A stretch of DNA of 64,000 nucleotides from JAPOUP01 sp965203255 (GTDB lineage Bacteria; Pseudomonadota; Alphaproteobacteria; Rhodobacterales; Rhodobacteraceae), in contig OZ241882.1 in NCBI GenBank assembly GCA_965203255.1, forward strand, positions 5,952,001 through 6,016,000. Reading direction: 5' to 3'. The position numbers and the translations under genes are program-made. Shown piece by piece: positions 1 through 9,140 of this stretch; position 1 is the stretch's first letter; each line of letters begins with the position of its first letter. The notes beneath the pieces were generated by a model that made no database searches, was not told where the DNA came from, and was given only the letters and a program-made list of their open reading frames with translations.

Positions 1-515
1 AGCATCTCATTCACCTTTCCTGCGCAAAGTCGATTCGGTTCCACGTATGTTCTATACATGTTCCCTAAATGGGTCAATACGTCGATTTGAAAGGTATGGT
101 ACCTTTGTCGTCCGCGGGTTGCCTCTTGTGGTTTGCCGATGGGCGTGATGCCGATATCGGCATCACGTCTCTGAAGCAACGCCCTTGGCGGGTGTGGGGT
201 GTGACGCGCAAACCGCCGGCGGGCGTAAAGGCTCGATTGCCCATAACCTTGTTGCCTCGGGTGGGATGGCCGTTCCATTCCAACGGCTCGGCCCGAACGA
301 TGCTGTTCACCGCGCTTGTGATGGAACGGTTCCTGACCCGTTGGACGGCTTCCATTGGTCATCATTGGAAGCGTCTCCGGCATTGCATTGGCACATCTTG
401 CAGGCTTTGGGAAAGTAGCCTAACTCGCTGGAATCGCTACGGTCGCCGCTCTCCCGCAGTGACGGGGGATGTTGCGTTCGACCGTTGTCAATACAATGAG
501 TGATCGAGGTGTCGA
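1..515. other. Gene-free left edge
   Basis: I see no convincing gene here. Open frames exist on both strands, but their translations look like random Arg/Pro/Trp-rich text with no family motif, and they overlap one another on opposite strands. It may contain the remains of a decayed gene, but nothing can be named. Confidence 0.5.
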
Positions 516-1226
516 ATGCAGGATCGATATGTCGGAGATATCGGGGATTTCGCGAAGTACGGACTCTTGCGTGCTATCGGCCATGAGAAATGTCTCGGCG
601 TCGCGTGGTATCTGCACCCCGATTCTGGCCCATCCGGCGACGGTCGCTATACTCATTACCTGGAGCGGCCAGATGATTGGCGCAACCTCGATTGTGAATT
701 GTTCAATAGTCTGAAGAAAATCGTGGACCTGGAGCAGAGATCAGTCGAGGCGGTGCAAGAGTCCGGTATACTGGGAAACGCCAAATTCGCGGGTGAGAAA
801 CTCTGCATCGAAAACGTCCCAATCCGCTCCCGCAGACGCTGGCGTCAGCGGTGGTTCAAGCGCGTTTTGGAGAAGCTCTCCGGCTGCGATTTGGTGTTTG
901 CCGACCCTGACAACGGTATCGTCTCTGAAGACAAGTTCCGGCCAACGCAAAAACGCAGCGCGAAAAGTATATCAGTGTCCGAGGCAAAGGACCTTGCCAA
1001 AGGACGAACAGCGGTGATCTATCACCACAACACCCGCCGCAAGGGTGGGCACTGCAAGGAAATCATGGACTGTATGAACGAATTGCCGGGCTGTACCAGA
1101 GCTTGGTACTGGCGACGCTGGAGTAACCGAACCTTCTTCATCATCAATCCCGATAAGGAGATGAAATGCCGACTCGAAGAATTTGAGAGCTGTTGGGGAA
1201 AGTGCGGCCAGCTTTTCACTCGATAA
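516..1226 (+). CDS. Conserved hypothetical protein, 236 aa
   Basis: I cannot assign a function. The protein starts MQDRYVGDIGDFAKYGLLR, an N-terminus I associate with a widespread family of uncharacterised bacterial proteins. Further motifs visible are VAWYLHPD near residue 30, FADPDNGIV in the middle and IYHHNTRR after it. There is no signal peptide or membrane segment, so it is probably soluble and cytoplasmic. The start is an ATG with a weak purine-rich stretch (cgaggtg) upstream. It stands alone: empty DNA lies on both sides and no operon partner is visible. The DPDNG segment loosely recalls methyltransferase-like folds, but that is only an impression. An isolated accessory gene in a decaying region could have been acquired by transfer. 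Confidence 0.65.
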   Translation: MQDRYVGDIGDFAKYGLLRAIGHEKCLGVAWYLHPDSGPSGDGRYTHYLERPDDWRNLDCELFNSLKKIVDLEQRSVEAVQESGILGNAKFAGEKLCIENVPIRSRRRWRQRWFKRVLEKLSGCDLVFADPDNGIVSEDKFRPTQKRSAKSISVSEAKDLAKGRTAVIYHHNTRRKGGHCKEIMDCMNELPGCTRAWYWRRWSNRTFFIINPDKEMKCRLEEFESCWGKCGQLFTR

Positions 1227-1774
1227 CCATACCGCACGATTCCTTCGATCATTGCAACGCTACCTGTCCGGTTCGAAGTCAGGTGCAAAAAAAGACCAGT
1301 GCAAGGGGAGAGTCACACCGACGCCCGCTCCACTGTGGTCACAGGTGATCCATCCCCCGACCTTTCGACAGATCAGTCCGACATGACGCATCTAGCCATT
1401 GCCTCTACGATGAGACTGCCGGTGCGATGGCGGTCTCGACGATATGGTTGTCGGCCAGATGGGCGTATCCCGACGTCTTGCGGTGGTGCAAGTGGCCGGG
1501 CAGTTCACCGAACTAGGGTCCGTTCTCTCCGGACATGACGGTGCGCTTCCTGTCCTGTGCACGAGATAGTCAACGTCATCTCGGGCATATTCGACCCCGC
1601 CCTGCGCTTCGGGTAGATTGCCGATGGCTACACAGCACAATCCGAACTCCATCCGTCGACCCAACGACGGGAGGAGTGCGGAATGGAAGTGAGGTCAGAA
1701 CTTCAACCGTTGATTGCGCCTTGTACCCCCGCCCTGAAGAACGGGATCTTTCGGCTTGTTTGGCAAATAGGTCA
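1227..1774. other. Gene-free stretch with an IS30-like end fragment
   Basis: No gene is supported. At about 1664-1692 there is gtgcggaatggaagtgaggt, which resembles the outer end of the IS30 element found at 36341-37733 and of the IS30-derived remnant at 29126-29339. No matching partner end is visible nearby, so it may be a solo leftover. Confidence 0.35.
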
Positions 1775-2301
1775 TTATGACCGCGCAGCTTCAAAGGCAG
1801 TCCAAGCGGTTTCGAGTTCTTCAATACTGAAATCCGGAGAGTTCGCGGCCCCAAGAACGATCGACTCACTTGCCACAACCGAGTGGATGGCCACTTCAAG
1901 TTCGGACAGACCGGCTGAAGGAATTACAAGCGCCCCATGCCGGTCTGCGTGAATCAATTCGCCGTGCTCCACCCGCATGCCCATCACTTCAACGGCAATG
2001 TTTGTCTCCAGTATATGAACAAACCCGTGACTGACGCCCACGGAACCCGCCAGAACGGGAAAATCTGTGTCAACGGCATCAAGGTCACGCATCACCCCGT
2101 TCGTTACGGCACCGGCCAGTCCGAGACCCCTGTGAACAGCTACATTTACCTCTCCCCACCAAGCGCCGACAGCGTGCGGGTAATCAAGATCCTGGATCAC
2201 CGCTACGATAGGGCCGAGACCTGTGGACATGTACCTGTAGTAGTCCATGCGCCTGGCGCGAAGGACATCCGCAGATTCCTTGGCGGGTGCCGCCCCTGAT
2301 A

Positions 2302-3537
2302 CCAAACCAAATAAATAAAGACTCAAGAACAAAAGCGGAACATCATGCTGTGTGAACCCCCAACATTCGGCGTGTGATCGGTGCCGCCGTCCTGTATTCC
2401 GTGTCTGGGCAACATGCAGAAGGAGAGAACGGCATGCCAGCGAAAGTCATGGTCTCGCACACCGACCACACACCCGGACATTTACGCGAACTGGCATCGA
2501 AGCGCAGGTTCCGTGACTGCCGTCACCGGCTGCGCGCCATCGCCCTGGTCATCGAGGACAGGCTGTCGCGGACCGCGGTTGCCTCCGCCGCCGGCGTCGG
2601 TGTCCAGACGCTCCGCGACTGGGTCGTCCGGTACAACGCCGACGGCCTGGACGGCCTGCGGGACGCCGCCCGGCCGGGGGCGCCGCCGAAGCTGGAAAGC
2701 GGACAGGCGACGGAGGTCGCGTCGTGGCTGGAGGACGGGCCGGACCCCGACGCGGGCGGGCCCTCCCGCTGGACCGTCGCCGACATCCGGGCGCGGATCG
2801 CGGACAGCTTTGGGGTGGGGTGCACGCTGGAGGGCGCGCGCCGGCTGGTGCGGAGGCTGGGCTTCCGGCACATGTCCCCGCGGCCCGTCCATCCGAGGGC
2901 GGACCCCGCCGCCCGGGAGGGATTCCGCAGTGGTTTCAGCAGGTTGGCCCGTAAGGCGGTACCCGACGGGGTGGCCCCGGAGGATGTGCTCGTGTATTTC
3001 CAGGACGAGGCGAGGGTCGGGCAGAAGGGCATGCTCTCCAGGGTCTGGGCACGGAGGGGGACGCGCCCGCGCATCGCGCGGGACCACCGGTACGGATACG
3101 TGTACCTGTTCTCCGCTGCCTGCCCCGCGACCGGCGACGCGGTCGGGCACGTGTGCGGCAGGGCCAACACCGTGGAGACGGACCGGCACCTCCGCGACAT
3201 CGGGGAGCGGGTCCCCGCCGGGAAGCACGCCCTGGTGGTCCTCGACGGGGCGGGCTGGCACCGGTCGAAAGACCTCGGGATACCGGACAACGTCTCCCTG
3301 CTCCGGCTGCCGCCCTACAGCCCGGAGCTCAACCCCGTGGAGACGGTGTTCTCCGTCCTGAAGCACCGGCACTTCGCCAACAGGGTGTTCGAAAGCGCGG
3401 AGCACGTCAGGGAGACCGTGGAGCGGGTGTGGGACGCCTTCATCGGCCGGAAGGGGGAGGTCACGCGGATCACCACGAGGGAATGGGCGGTGCCGTGATA
3501 TCCGGGGCGCCTATCGGTGATTACTTATTTGGTTTGG
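2302..3537 (+). mobile_element. IS630-family insertion sequence
   Basis: The element is 1236 bp. Its ends are inverted repeats: CCAAACCAAATAAATAA at 2302-2318 and the complement of a 16/17-identical copy at 3521-3537. A TA dinucleotide flanks each side (2300-2301 and 3538-3539), as expected for the TA target duplication of the IS630/Tc1 group. It carries one transposase gene on the plus strand and interrupts an RraA-like gene on the minus strand. Its coding part is visibly more GC-rich than the host genes. The reading frame and ends look intact, so it may be recently active. Confidence 0.9.
2434..3498 (+). CDS. IS630-family transposase
   Basis: DDE transposase that cuts and rejoins the IS ends at TA targets. 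The N-terminal third holds a helix-turn-helix region (VASAAGVGVQTLRDWVVRYN). The DDE triad is visible: Asp in VYFQDEARVGQKG, Asp in LVVLDGAGWH, and Glu in PPYSPELNPVET, the last being a hallmark of this family. I chose the ATG at 2434, preceded by an aggagag ribosome site at 2421-2427, over an in-frame ATG at 2374; that gives 354 aa, close to the family norm. No frameshift is present. Codon use is extremely GC-rich, unlike its neighbours, which points to recent arrival from another genome or a GC-rich mobile pool. Confidence 0.92.
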   Translation: MPAKVMVSHTDHTPGHLRELASKRRFRDCRHRLRAIALVIEDRLSRTAVASAAGVGVQTLRDWVVRYNADGLDGLRDAARPGAPPKLESGQATEVASWLEDGPDPDAGGPSRWTVADIRARIADSFGVGCTLEGARRLVRRLGFRHMSPRPVHPRADPAAREGFRSGFSRLARKAVPDGVAPEDVLVYFQDEARVGQKGMLSRVWARRGTRPRIARDHRYGYVYLFSAACPATGDAVGHVCGRANTVETDRHLRDIGERVPAGKHALVVLDGAGWHRSKDLGIPDNVSLLRLPPYSPELNPVETVFSVLKHRHFANRVFESAEHVRETVERVWDAFIGRKGEVTRITTREWAVP

Positions 3538-3712
3538 TATGAGATCGTCGCCGTACGCGCGAAACCTACCATTGGAGGAGCACCCGGCCTCGAATGCTGC
3601 ATGGTGCCGCGGGTAAATCGGTCAAATCCACGCTTTCCTTGGGCAAACTCTATGGCATTGCACACCGTAGGAGTGTCAACCTTGCGCAAAGCCGCGAGCA
3701 GGCTATCGGAGA

Positions 3713-4414
3713 TCACCATTTCAGCCATTGAGATATTGCCCTGTTGGTAGGATGCGGTTTTTCAAGAACCGGAAGATGACCTGCTCCCTCAATGATTTCA
3801 AGACGAGAGCCCGGGATCAGGTCCCGCATGAGTTCGTGGCGGACGACCGGGCAGAGCCGATCCTCGCGCCCGCACAATATCAATGTCGGAATGCGGATGT
3901 CTCGTAGAAGTTCCTGCCGGTCGGGTCGGTTGCGCAGGGCCTGGGACTGGTTGATGAAGACGTCCGGGCCAAGGTCAAGCGCCATCCTCATGCATAGATC
4001 GAGGATTGGGTCCCTGTTCGGACCGTCGGCGAGATAGTTTGGCTTCATTTCGTCCCGCATTACCTCGTTCAGCCTGCCGTCACGTACTTTGGCGATCTGG
4101 GTCATCCTGCTCGCCTGAACTTCGGGAAGTTCACTGCACGGGTTCGTGTCGAGAAGCGCGAGTCGCTCCACCCGCTCCGGTGCGATGGCCATCACTTCCA
4201 TTGCGATGATTCCGCCCATTGACAGCCCGGCCAGCACAAACCTGTTTGGTGCGTTGGCCAATATCCGTTTGGCAAGGCCTCGTGTCGTGTCCGAGCCGGA
4301 CAGTGGAGGGAGATGAAGGGTGCGCCCGCTACCAAACGCGGCGATCTGAGGCGTATAGAGCCTTGCGTCGCACATCATCCCCGGCAGGAAAACGATAGGA
4401 AGAAGCGGACGCAT
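3713..4414 (-). CDS. Alpha/beta hydrolase
   Basis: Serine hydrolase of the alpha/beta fold, about 233 aa. Near the N-terminus is FLPGMMCDARLY, the oxyanion-hole region. The nucleophile elbow is GLSMGG. A later Asp sits in LILCGREDRLCP, and the catalytic His is in EGAGHLPVLEKP. This order (Ser, Asp, His) is the usual triad. The start at 4414 (MRPLLPIVFLPG) fits the fold; an in-frame ATG 14 codons upstream is possible. There is no signal peptide. The 3' end overlaps the start of the RraA-like gene, and the gene lies about 200 bp downstream of the sugar ABC ATPase, so it probably belongs to that operon. The substrate is unknown; a lactonase or esterase acting on the imported compound is an inference. 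Confidence 0.8.
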   Translation of the reverse strand: MRPLLPIVFLPGMMCDARLYTPQIAAFGSGRTLHLPPLSGSDTTRGLAKRILANAPNRFVLAGLSMGGIIAMEVMAIAPERVERLALLDTNPCSELPEVQASRMTQIAKVRDGRLNEVMRDEMKPNYLADGPNRDPILDLCMRMALDLGPDVFINQSQALRNRPDRQELLRDIRIPTLILCGREDRLCPVVRHELMRDLIPGSRLEIIEGAGHLPVLEKPHPTNRAISQWLKW

Positions 4415-4614
4415 CTTCAAGGTCTGGGTGAATGGCAACGCATTGCGTTCCAACACCGAAGTCCGGGATCTCCGGATCGGACTTTACCTGTGTCGTTAGC
4501 GAAACTTTTTGGCTGAACCAAGTTGCCAACCCCGAGAAAGCCGCCAATGATTCTTGGCAGGTCAAGGTTCGATACAGTCCATTTTTTGAATCTCCCGCCT
4601 TTAAGCATCAACCT

Positions 4615-5673
4615 CTAGTCCCGGAGTCTCGCGCCGCTCTGCGGATCGAATAGATACAGATGATCCGGATCGAGAGTGATGCTGACAACATCGTTCTGTT
4701 CCTTTCTCAGGTGCCGGTCACCGCGGGCAATGATACGCTGCGAACCCAATTGTACGGTAAGCAGCGTGCTGTCACCTGTGTTCTCGAAGGCGTAAATCGT
4801 CACATCCATCGCGCCCTCATTGGGTTCGGAGATCTGGATGTCGTCGGCCCTCACTCCGAGAATCACCGAGTCGCGGTCTCTGCCACCGACCGGTGACAGC
4901 CCAATGCCACCGGCTGCTACGAAATTGCCACCCTGGACCAAACCCTCAACCAGGTTCATCGCGGGAGAGCCGATGAAACCCGCCACGAACAGGTTTGCCG
5001 GATCGTTATAGATTTCATCGGGCGCGCCGAGCTGTTGGATTATGCCGTTCCTCATCACCGCAACCCGGTCGGCGAGAGTCATCGCCTCGACCTGATCATG
5101 GGTGACGTAGATGGTGGTCGTCATCAACTCATGGCTGAGATGCTTGAGCTCGGCCCGCATTGAGACCCGTAGCTTCGCATCCAGATTGGACAATGGTTCG
5201 TCCATCAGGAATACCTTGGGGGTCCTTACGATGGCGCGGGCAAGCGCCACGCGCTGTCGTTGACCTCCGGAAAGTGCCTTGGGCCTGCGTTCAAGGAGTT
5301 CGGTGAGCTCAACTTTCCGGGCCACCTCTTCGACCCGGGGGGCAATTTCAGGTTTTGGTACCCGGCGTACCTTTAGCGGATAGGCGATGTTGTCGAAGAT
5401 CGACATATGTGGGTAGAGGCCATAGTTCTGGAAGACCATTGCCACGTCCCGGTCTTTGGGAAGCTCCTGGTTGACCAGGCGATCGCCTATCCAGATTTCA
5501 CCTGAGGTCGGCTCTTCCAGCCCTGCAATCATGCGCATTGTCGTCGTCTTGCCGCAGCCGGAAGGGCCAAGAAGGACCAGAAACTCGCGATCCCTGATAT
5601 GTAGCGACTGGTCATCGACACCGATGACGTTGCCCCACCGCTTTGTGAGGTTTCGCAGAATGACCTCGGCCAT
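4615..5673 (-). CDS. Carbohydrate ABC transporter ATP-binding protein (UgpC/MalK type)
   Basis: Energises import through the two permeases upstream. Walker A (GPSGCGKTT) is at residues 36-44, signature LSGGQRQR at 134-141, and Walker B VFLMDEP at 154-160. A C-terminal extension from about residue 235 matches the OB-like regulatory/TOBE region of the MalK/UgpC group (MSIDSATP ATPases), and the length of 352 aa is typical. FQNYGLYPHMSI is the usual Q-loop region. The start codon overlaps the stop of the preceding permease by one base, which indicates translational coupling. Such ATPases are often shared between sugar transporters, so the substrate cannot be read from it. Confidence 0.92.
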   Translation of the reverse strand: MAEVILRNLTKRWGNVIGVDDQSLHIRDREFLVLLGPSGCGKTTTMRMIAGLEEPTSGEIWIGDRLVNQELPKDRDVAMVFQNYGLYPHMSIFDNIAYPLKVRRVPKPEIAPRVEEVARKVELTELLERRPKALSGGQRQRVALARAIVRTPKVFLMDEPLSNLDAKLRVSMRAELKHLSHELMTTTIYVTHDQVEAMTLADRVAVMRNGIIQQLGAPDEIYNDPANLFVAGFIGSPAMNLVEGLVQGGNFVAAGGIGLSPVGGRDRDSVILGVRADDIQISEPNEGAMDVTIYAFENTGDSTLLTVQLGSQRIIARGDRHLRKEQNDVVSITLDPDHLYLFDPQSGARLRD

Positions 5674-6506
5674 CAGCGCACCGCTCCCATCGTCATGCCC
5701 TGCACAAAGTACTTTCGGATGATCAGCGCAAGGATGAACATCGGAAGCATGATGATTATGCCGGCCGCACTGAGCAGATTCCAGAGGTCGCCTTCCTCGG
5801 CTTTGAAGAGAGCCAGGCCAATGGGCAGGGTCACCGCGTCCTTGTTGGTCAGAATCAGTGCGAAGAGAAACTCGTTCCAGGCGATGATGAAGCAGAAAAT
5901 GCCCGCCGTAAGTATGCCCGGTGCAGCCATCGGCAGCACAATGTTGTGGATCACCTGAAGCCGCGATGACCCGTCGACCATCGCGGCCTCCTCCGTGTCC
6001 ATCGGAATGCCATCAATGAACCCTTTGATCATCCAGATGGCGAAGGGCATCACGATGGCAAGATTGACCAGAATCAACCCGATTCGCGTATCAAGAAGTC
6101 CGACATCGCGGAACATTACAAAGAATGGCAGGACAATGACGACCGCCGGAACGAACTGCGTGGCCAGGATTGTCACGAGCATCGTCGTTTCGCCTGTCAG
6201 GCGGAAACGGCTGAAGGAATAGGCCGCCATGGTCGCAATTGGAATTGCCAGCAACACGGTAATGAAGGCAACGACCGTGGAGTTGAACAGCTTTGCGCCA
6301 AGGAAGAAGGGGGCATCGAACACCGTGCCGAAATTCTCAAGCGTGGGCGTGAAGAAAAGTTTCAACTGGTAGACATCGACATGCGTCTTGAATGCCGCAA
6401 GGAATATCCAGGCGATCGGAACAAGCATTACAAAGGTCGCCAGAAGGATCAACGCGACCTGGACCGAGGAGAGAAACTGCGATTTCCGTATGCCAGTCAT
6501 CGTCAT
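5673..6506 (-). CDS. Carbohydrate ABC transporter permease (UgpE/MalG type)
   Basis: Inner-membrane permease of 277 aa with about six hydrophobic segments, the first at residues 12-32 (VALILLATFVMLVPIAWIF). The EAA loop that docks the ATPase is visible as EEAAMVDGSSRLQVIHNIVLP. A longer open frame extends upstream, but that part merely runs antiparallel in frame over the first permease gene. I chose ATG 6506 because it overlaps the stop of the upstream permease as ATGA and begins MTMTGIRKSQF, typical for the family. It pairs with the other permease to form the channel. Confidence 0.92.
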   Translation of the reverse strand: MTMTGIRKSQFLSSVQVALILLATFVMLVPIAWIFLAAFKTHVDVYQLKLFFTPTLENFGTVFDAPFFLGAKLFNSTVVAFITVLLAIPIATMAAYSFSRFRLTGETTMLVTILATQFVPAVVIVLPFFVMFRDVGLLDTRIGLILVNLAIVMPFAIWMIKGFIDGIPMDTEEAAMVDGSSRLQVIHNIVLPMAAPGILTAGIFCFIIAWNEFLFALILTNKDAVTLPIGLALFKAEEGDLWNLLSAAGIIIMLPMFILALIIRKYFVQGMTMGAVR

Positions 6507-7411
6507 CAGCCCTTTCGGAAAACCAGTTTGGCGTAGGCGTAGGTGAGGAAGATCATCGGGATCACCATCAGCCAGGCGACTGAGGCGGCAAACCCTATCT
6601 GTCCGTATTTCATTCCGTTGAAATATATGTAGTGAGACAGCGTTTGTGTCGCGGTGCCCGGGCCTCCATTTGTAAGCATGAATATCTGGTCGAATGTCTT
6701 CAGCGAAAAGATCGATTTGAGGATGATCACGACAGCAAGCACAGGAGCCAACTGCGGAAGCGTGATGTCCCGCAGGACCCTCCAACCACTCGCGCCGTCG
6801 ATTCTCGCGGCCTCCAGCGTTTCCTGCGGCACGCTCACAAGACCGCCGATCAGCACAAGTGTAAGAAACGGGATCCAGCCCCAAACATCCGCCATGATAC
6901 ATACAGCGAAGGCGAGGACCGGATCGGCTAGCCAGCTTACATCGGCCAAGGGGGGAATGAGCGCACCGAAAAAAGCGTCGAACAGGCCAAACTCCGGATT
7001 GAACATGAATCTGAACGAAACGCCAATCAGGGCAGGGCTCATGGCGAAAGGCAGGATCAGCAGTGTCTGGACGCCTGACCGCAGCTGCCCGCCGGGCGCA
7101 AGCAGCAATGCCAGTCCAAGCGCGAGCACAGTGGTCAATGTGACAGTCAGAAGGGTGTAGATCGTAGTGACCCAGACGGAATTCCAGAACGCCGGCTCTT
7201 CCAACAGGGCCCATGTATAGTTCTCCCAACCAAGATATTGTTGCAGGGAACCCGGGCGATTAAGTCTGCCGACGGTGAACGAAAGTCTCGCTGATTCGAT
7301 GAGAGGCCAGATGGCCGTGGCGAAGACGACCAACACCGCCGGCGCAACCAGCACATATTTCAGGACATTGTCCCGCACTTGGGAAGGGCGGGCAATAGCC
7401 CGCCCTGCCAT
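6506..7411 (-). CDS. Carbohydrate ABC transporter permease (UgpA/MalF type)
   Basis: First permease of the sugar importer, 301 aa, about six transmembrane segments beginning with YVLVAPAVLVVFATAIWPLI. The EAA motif appears as TLEAARIDGASGWRVLRDIT. The start lies five bases after the stop of the binding-protein gene, with a purine-rich end of that gene serving as ribosome site. It is coupled to the second permease by an ATGA overlap. Family and position are clear; substrate specificity is not readable. Confidence 0.92.
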   Translation of the reverse strand: MAGRAIARPSQVRDNVLKYVLVAPAVLVVFATAIWPLIESARLSFTVGRLNRPGSLQQYLGWENYTWALLEEPAFWNSVWVTTIYTLLTVTLTTVLALGLALLLAPGGQLRSGVQTLLILPFAMSPALIGVSFRFMFNPEFGLFDAFFGALIPPLADVSWLADPVLAFAVCIMADVWGWIPFLTLVLIGGLVSVPQETLEAARIDGASGWRVLRDITLPQLAPVLAVVIILKSIFSLKTFDQIFMLTNGGPGTATQTLSHYIYFNGMKYGQIGFAASVAWLMVIPMIFLTYAYAKLVFRKG

Positions 7412-7416
7412 CGGAT

Positions 7417-8736
7417 CTATTGGATGCGACCTGCGCGGCGCAGGACTTTCTCGGTGCGCTCAGCGGCGTCGATCATCAGTTGCCGGGTGTCGCCGCCTGC
7501 GGCGGCTTCGGCGATGGCGGCAGACAGGATGTCTCCAACCTCAGGCCATTCGGGAATCTGGGGCATAATGTCGGATTCCTTCAATGAGTCCCAGGCAGCG
7601 GATTGGATGCCATCGTTCGCGGCGTTCACATCCGGATCGGTCAGGCTCGAAATATGCGTGACGACGTTGTTGATGATGGTCTTGCCGCCGACCTCGCGCT
7701 CCGTGGCGTTGGCCTTGTCCATTTCAGGGTTCGAAAGCCATTTCAGGAATTCCCAGGCAGCGTCCTTGTTCGCCGAGTACTCGGAAATCGAAAACGGCAT
7801 CGAAATGGCATAGGTTTTGACGACGCCATTGTAGGTTGGCATTCCAGTGAAGGCCACTTGATCCTTGGTAAGGGTTGAACTGTCGGGGTTGTAGAATCCC
7901 GAATAAGCCCACCACCATACCGGGATCATCGCCGAGTTGCCCTGCATGAAGGACTGGCGCGCGTCCTGCTCGACGAAGGCGAGTGAGTTGGGATTGGTGA
8001 CCTGATGCACCGTGTGGAGCGCGATATAGTCTTCGGTTGCCTGCAGCGCTTCCTCGGTGGTCCAGGCAGGAGTCCAGTCATCATTGAAGATGTCAGCTCC
8101 GGCCGCCCAAAGGAAATTTATCCAGATGAACAGGTTTTGGCGGTTTCCGTCATTGTTATAGTAAAGCGCAATCGGCGCGACGTCGGGATGGGACTCCTTG
8201 AGTTCATTGCCGATCTCGACAACCTCTTCCCAACTCTTGGGCGGTTCCGGAATCAGGTCCTTGCGATAGAACAGCAGTTGTGGGTGCGCACGGAGTGGGA
8301 AGCCGAGTGTGTCACCCTCGAACTGTGCGGAGCGCGCGAAAGCGGCTGGATATCGGTCCATTGAGATGCTGTCACGAGCCATGAGATCATCGATTTTCAT
8401 CAGCCAATGCGCGTTTGGTGGCCCCCAGCTGTCCAAATAGTTCACCACGTCAAACGTTCCATTTGCCGCAATGCCTTCCGCGTTGATTTTTTCCTGCAGC
8501 GATCCGAACGGGATGAACGTCCATTCGGTCTCGATGCCGGTCAGTTCAGTGAACTCGCCGTCCCGAAGCATCAGCCCGTCGAATTGCGGTGTGACGACAC
8601 TGAGAATGTTCAGCTTTGTCCCATCAAAGGGTTTGCCAGGCAGCAGATCATAGGGAATGTCCTCGGCAAAAGTGCCGGCCGGTACCACGAACAACGCGGC
8701 TGCAAGACCTGCCCTTAACATCGAACGTCTCTTCAT
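7417..8736 (-). CDS. Extracellular sugar-binding protein of ABC transporter
   Basis: Periplasmic solute-binding protein of the UgpB/MalE class (bacterial extracellular solute-binding family 1), 439 aa. It opens with MKRRSMLRAGLAAALFVVPA and a cleavable signal ending near TFAED. WLSNPEMDKANATEREVGG is characteristic of the C-terminal half of this class. It is the first gene of the minus-strand operon followed by two permeases, an ATPase and a hydrolase, with an aggag-like site just upstream (tcctccc on the plus strand). It delivers an unknown carbohydrate or polyol to the permeases. Confidence 0.9.
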   Translation of the reverse strand: MKRRSMLRAGLAAALFVVPAGTFAEDIPYDLLPGKPFDGTKLNILSVVTPQFDGLMLRDGEFTELTGIETEWTFIPFGSLQEKINAEGIAANGTFDVVNYLDSWGPPNAHWLMKIDDLMARDSISMDRYPAAFARSAQFEGDTLGFPLRAHPQLLFYRKDLIPEPPKSWEEVVEIGNELKESHPDVAPIALYYNNDGNRQNLFIWINFLWAAGADIFNDDWTPAWTTEEALQATEDYIALHTVHQVTNPNSLAFVEQDARQSFMQGNSAMIPVWWWAYSGFYNPDSSTLTKDQVAFTGMPTYNGVVKTYAISMPFSISEYSANKDAAWEFLKWLSNPEMDKANATEREVGGKTIINNVVTHISSLTDPDVNAANDGIQSAAWDSLKESDIMPQIPEWPEVGDILSAAIAEAAAGGDTRQLMIDAAERTEKVLRRAGRIQ

Positions 8737-9140
8737 CTTGATTCCTCCCGGAGAACAGTGATTGCTCAGGTGAAACTACCCATAAGTGAATACGTATGCA
8801 AGAAGTTCCCGTCAGCGGCGGTTGCGATGACCTGACGTGGCAAGCGCACTGGCGGCCGTGGTTCGAACAATGAGCTTTTTGCCTTGGTGCACCGGCCCGG
8901 GCGGGGTCTGGAGACGGCACCGGTCGTGGTGCGACTTGGAGGTCTCCTGCATGAGAGGATCCTTCCTTAGCCTGCAGGGCATCGGTCTGGCGCACTGGGT
9001 TCCGGTCCGCGCTGGAGATTTGGGCAGATCACATCGGCATCACGCTCCATTCCCGAACCTCTCCTCCGACCGGCTTTCATGCGAATGGTCGACGGCGGCG
9101 TGTTGTGGAGCCAGGCCAGTCGAGAAGACCTTGGGAGCTT
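8737..9140. other. Intergenic region upstream of the sugar ABC operon
   Basis: No intact gene. It should hold the promoter of the sugar transporter operon, but I could not pick convincing -35/-10 boxes. On the minus strand around 8820-8900 a short coding-like tail (HQGKKLIVRTTAASA) faintly recalls the C-terminus of LacI-type repressors. That would make sense as the lost regulator of this operon, but the evidence is too thin to call. Confidence 0.4.

Larger units (their letters stand above)
1775..3728 (-). pseudogene. RraA-family (HMG/CHA aldolase-like) gene split by IS630
   Basis: The N-terminal part (3728 down to 3538, about 63 codons) contains VDTPTVCNAIEF and GFARTATIS. The C-terminal part (2299 down to 1775) contains VIQDLD, WGEVN, GAVTNGVMRDLD and HADRHGALVIP. 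Together they make one RraA-like protein of about 235 residues. Relatives are called RraA, 4-hydroxy-4-methyl-2-oxoglutarate aldolase or, misleadingly, dimethylmenaquinone methyltransferase; GAVTNG..RD is the usual substrate/metal-site region. The IS630 element lies between the halves, so the gene should be dead. Its start overlaps the end of the upstream alpha/beta hydrolase gene, so it was the last gene of the sugar-transporter operon. Removing the element plus one TA leaves the halves out of frame; removing both TA copies gives an in-frame join. Confidence 0.85.

Noticed and set aside
69..503. 144-codon plus-strand frame at the left edge
   Set aside because: No motif, odd composition (Trp/Arg-rich), no ribosome site and overlap with an equally meaningless minus-strand frame.
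2381..3542. Long open frames on other strands/frames across the IS630 transposase
   Set aside because: Their translations are Arg/Gly/Pro-rich with no motif; they follow from the very high GC of the real transposase gene. The same applies across the IS110 and IS30 transposases.
5673..7229. A 518-residue version of the second sugar permease
   Set aside because: The extra N-terminal 241 residues are the antisense-frame shadow of the first permease gene; the family start at 6506 overlaps its stop.
8820..9000. LacI-type regulator C-terminus on the minus strand
   Set aside because: Only about 15 residues look coding and there is no helix-turn-helix part. Kept as a remark, not as a feature.
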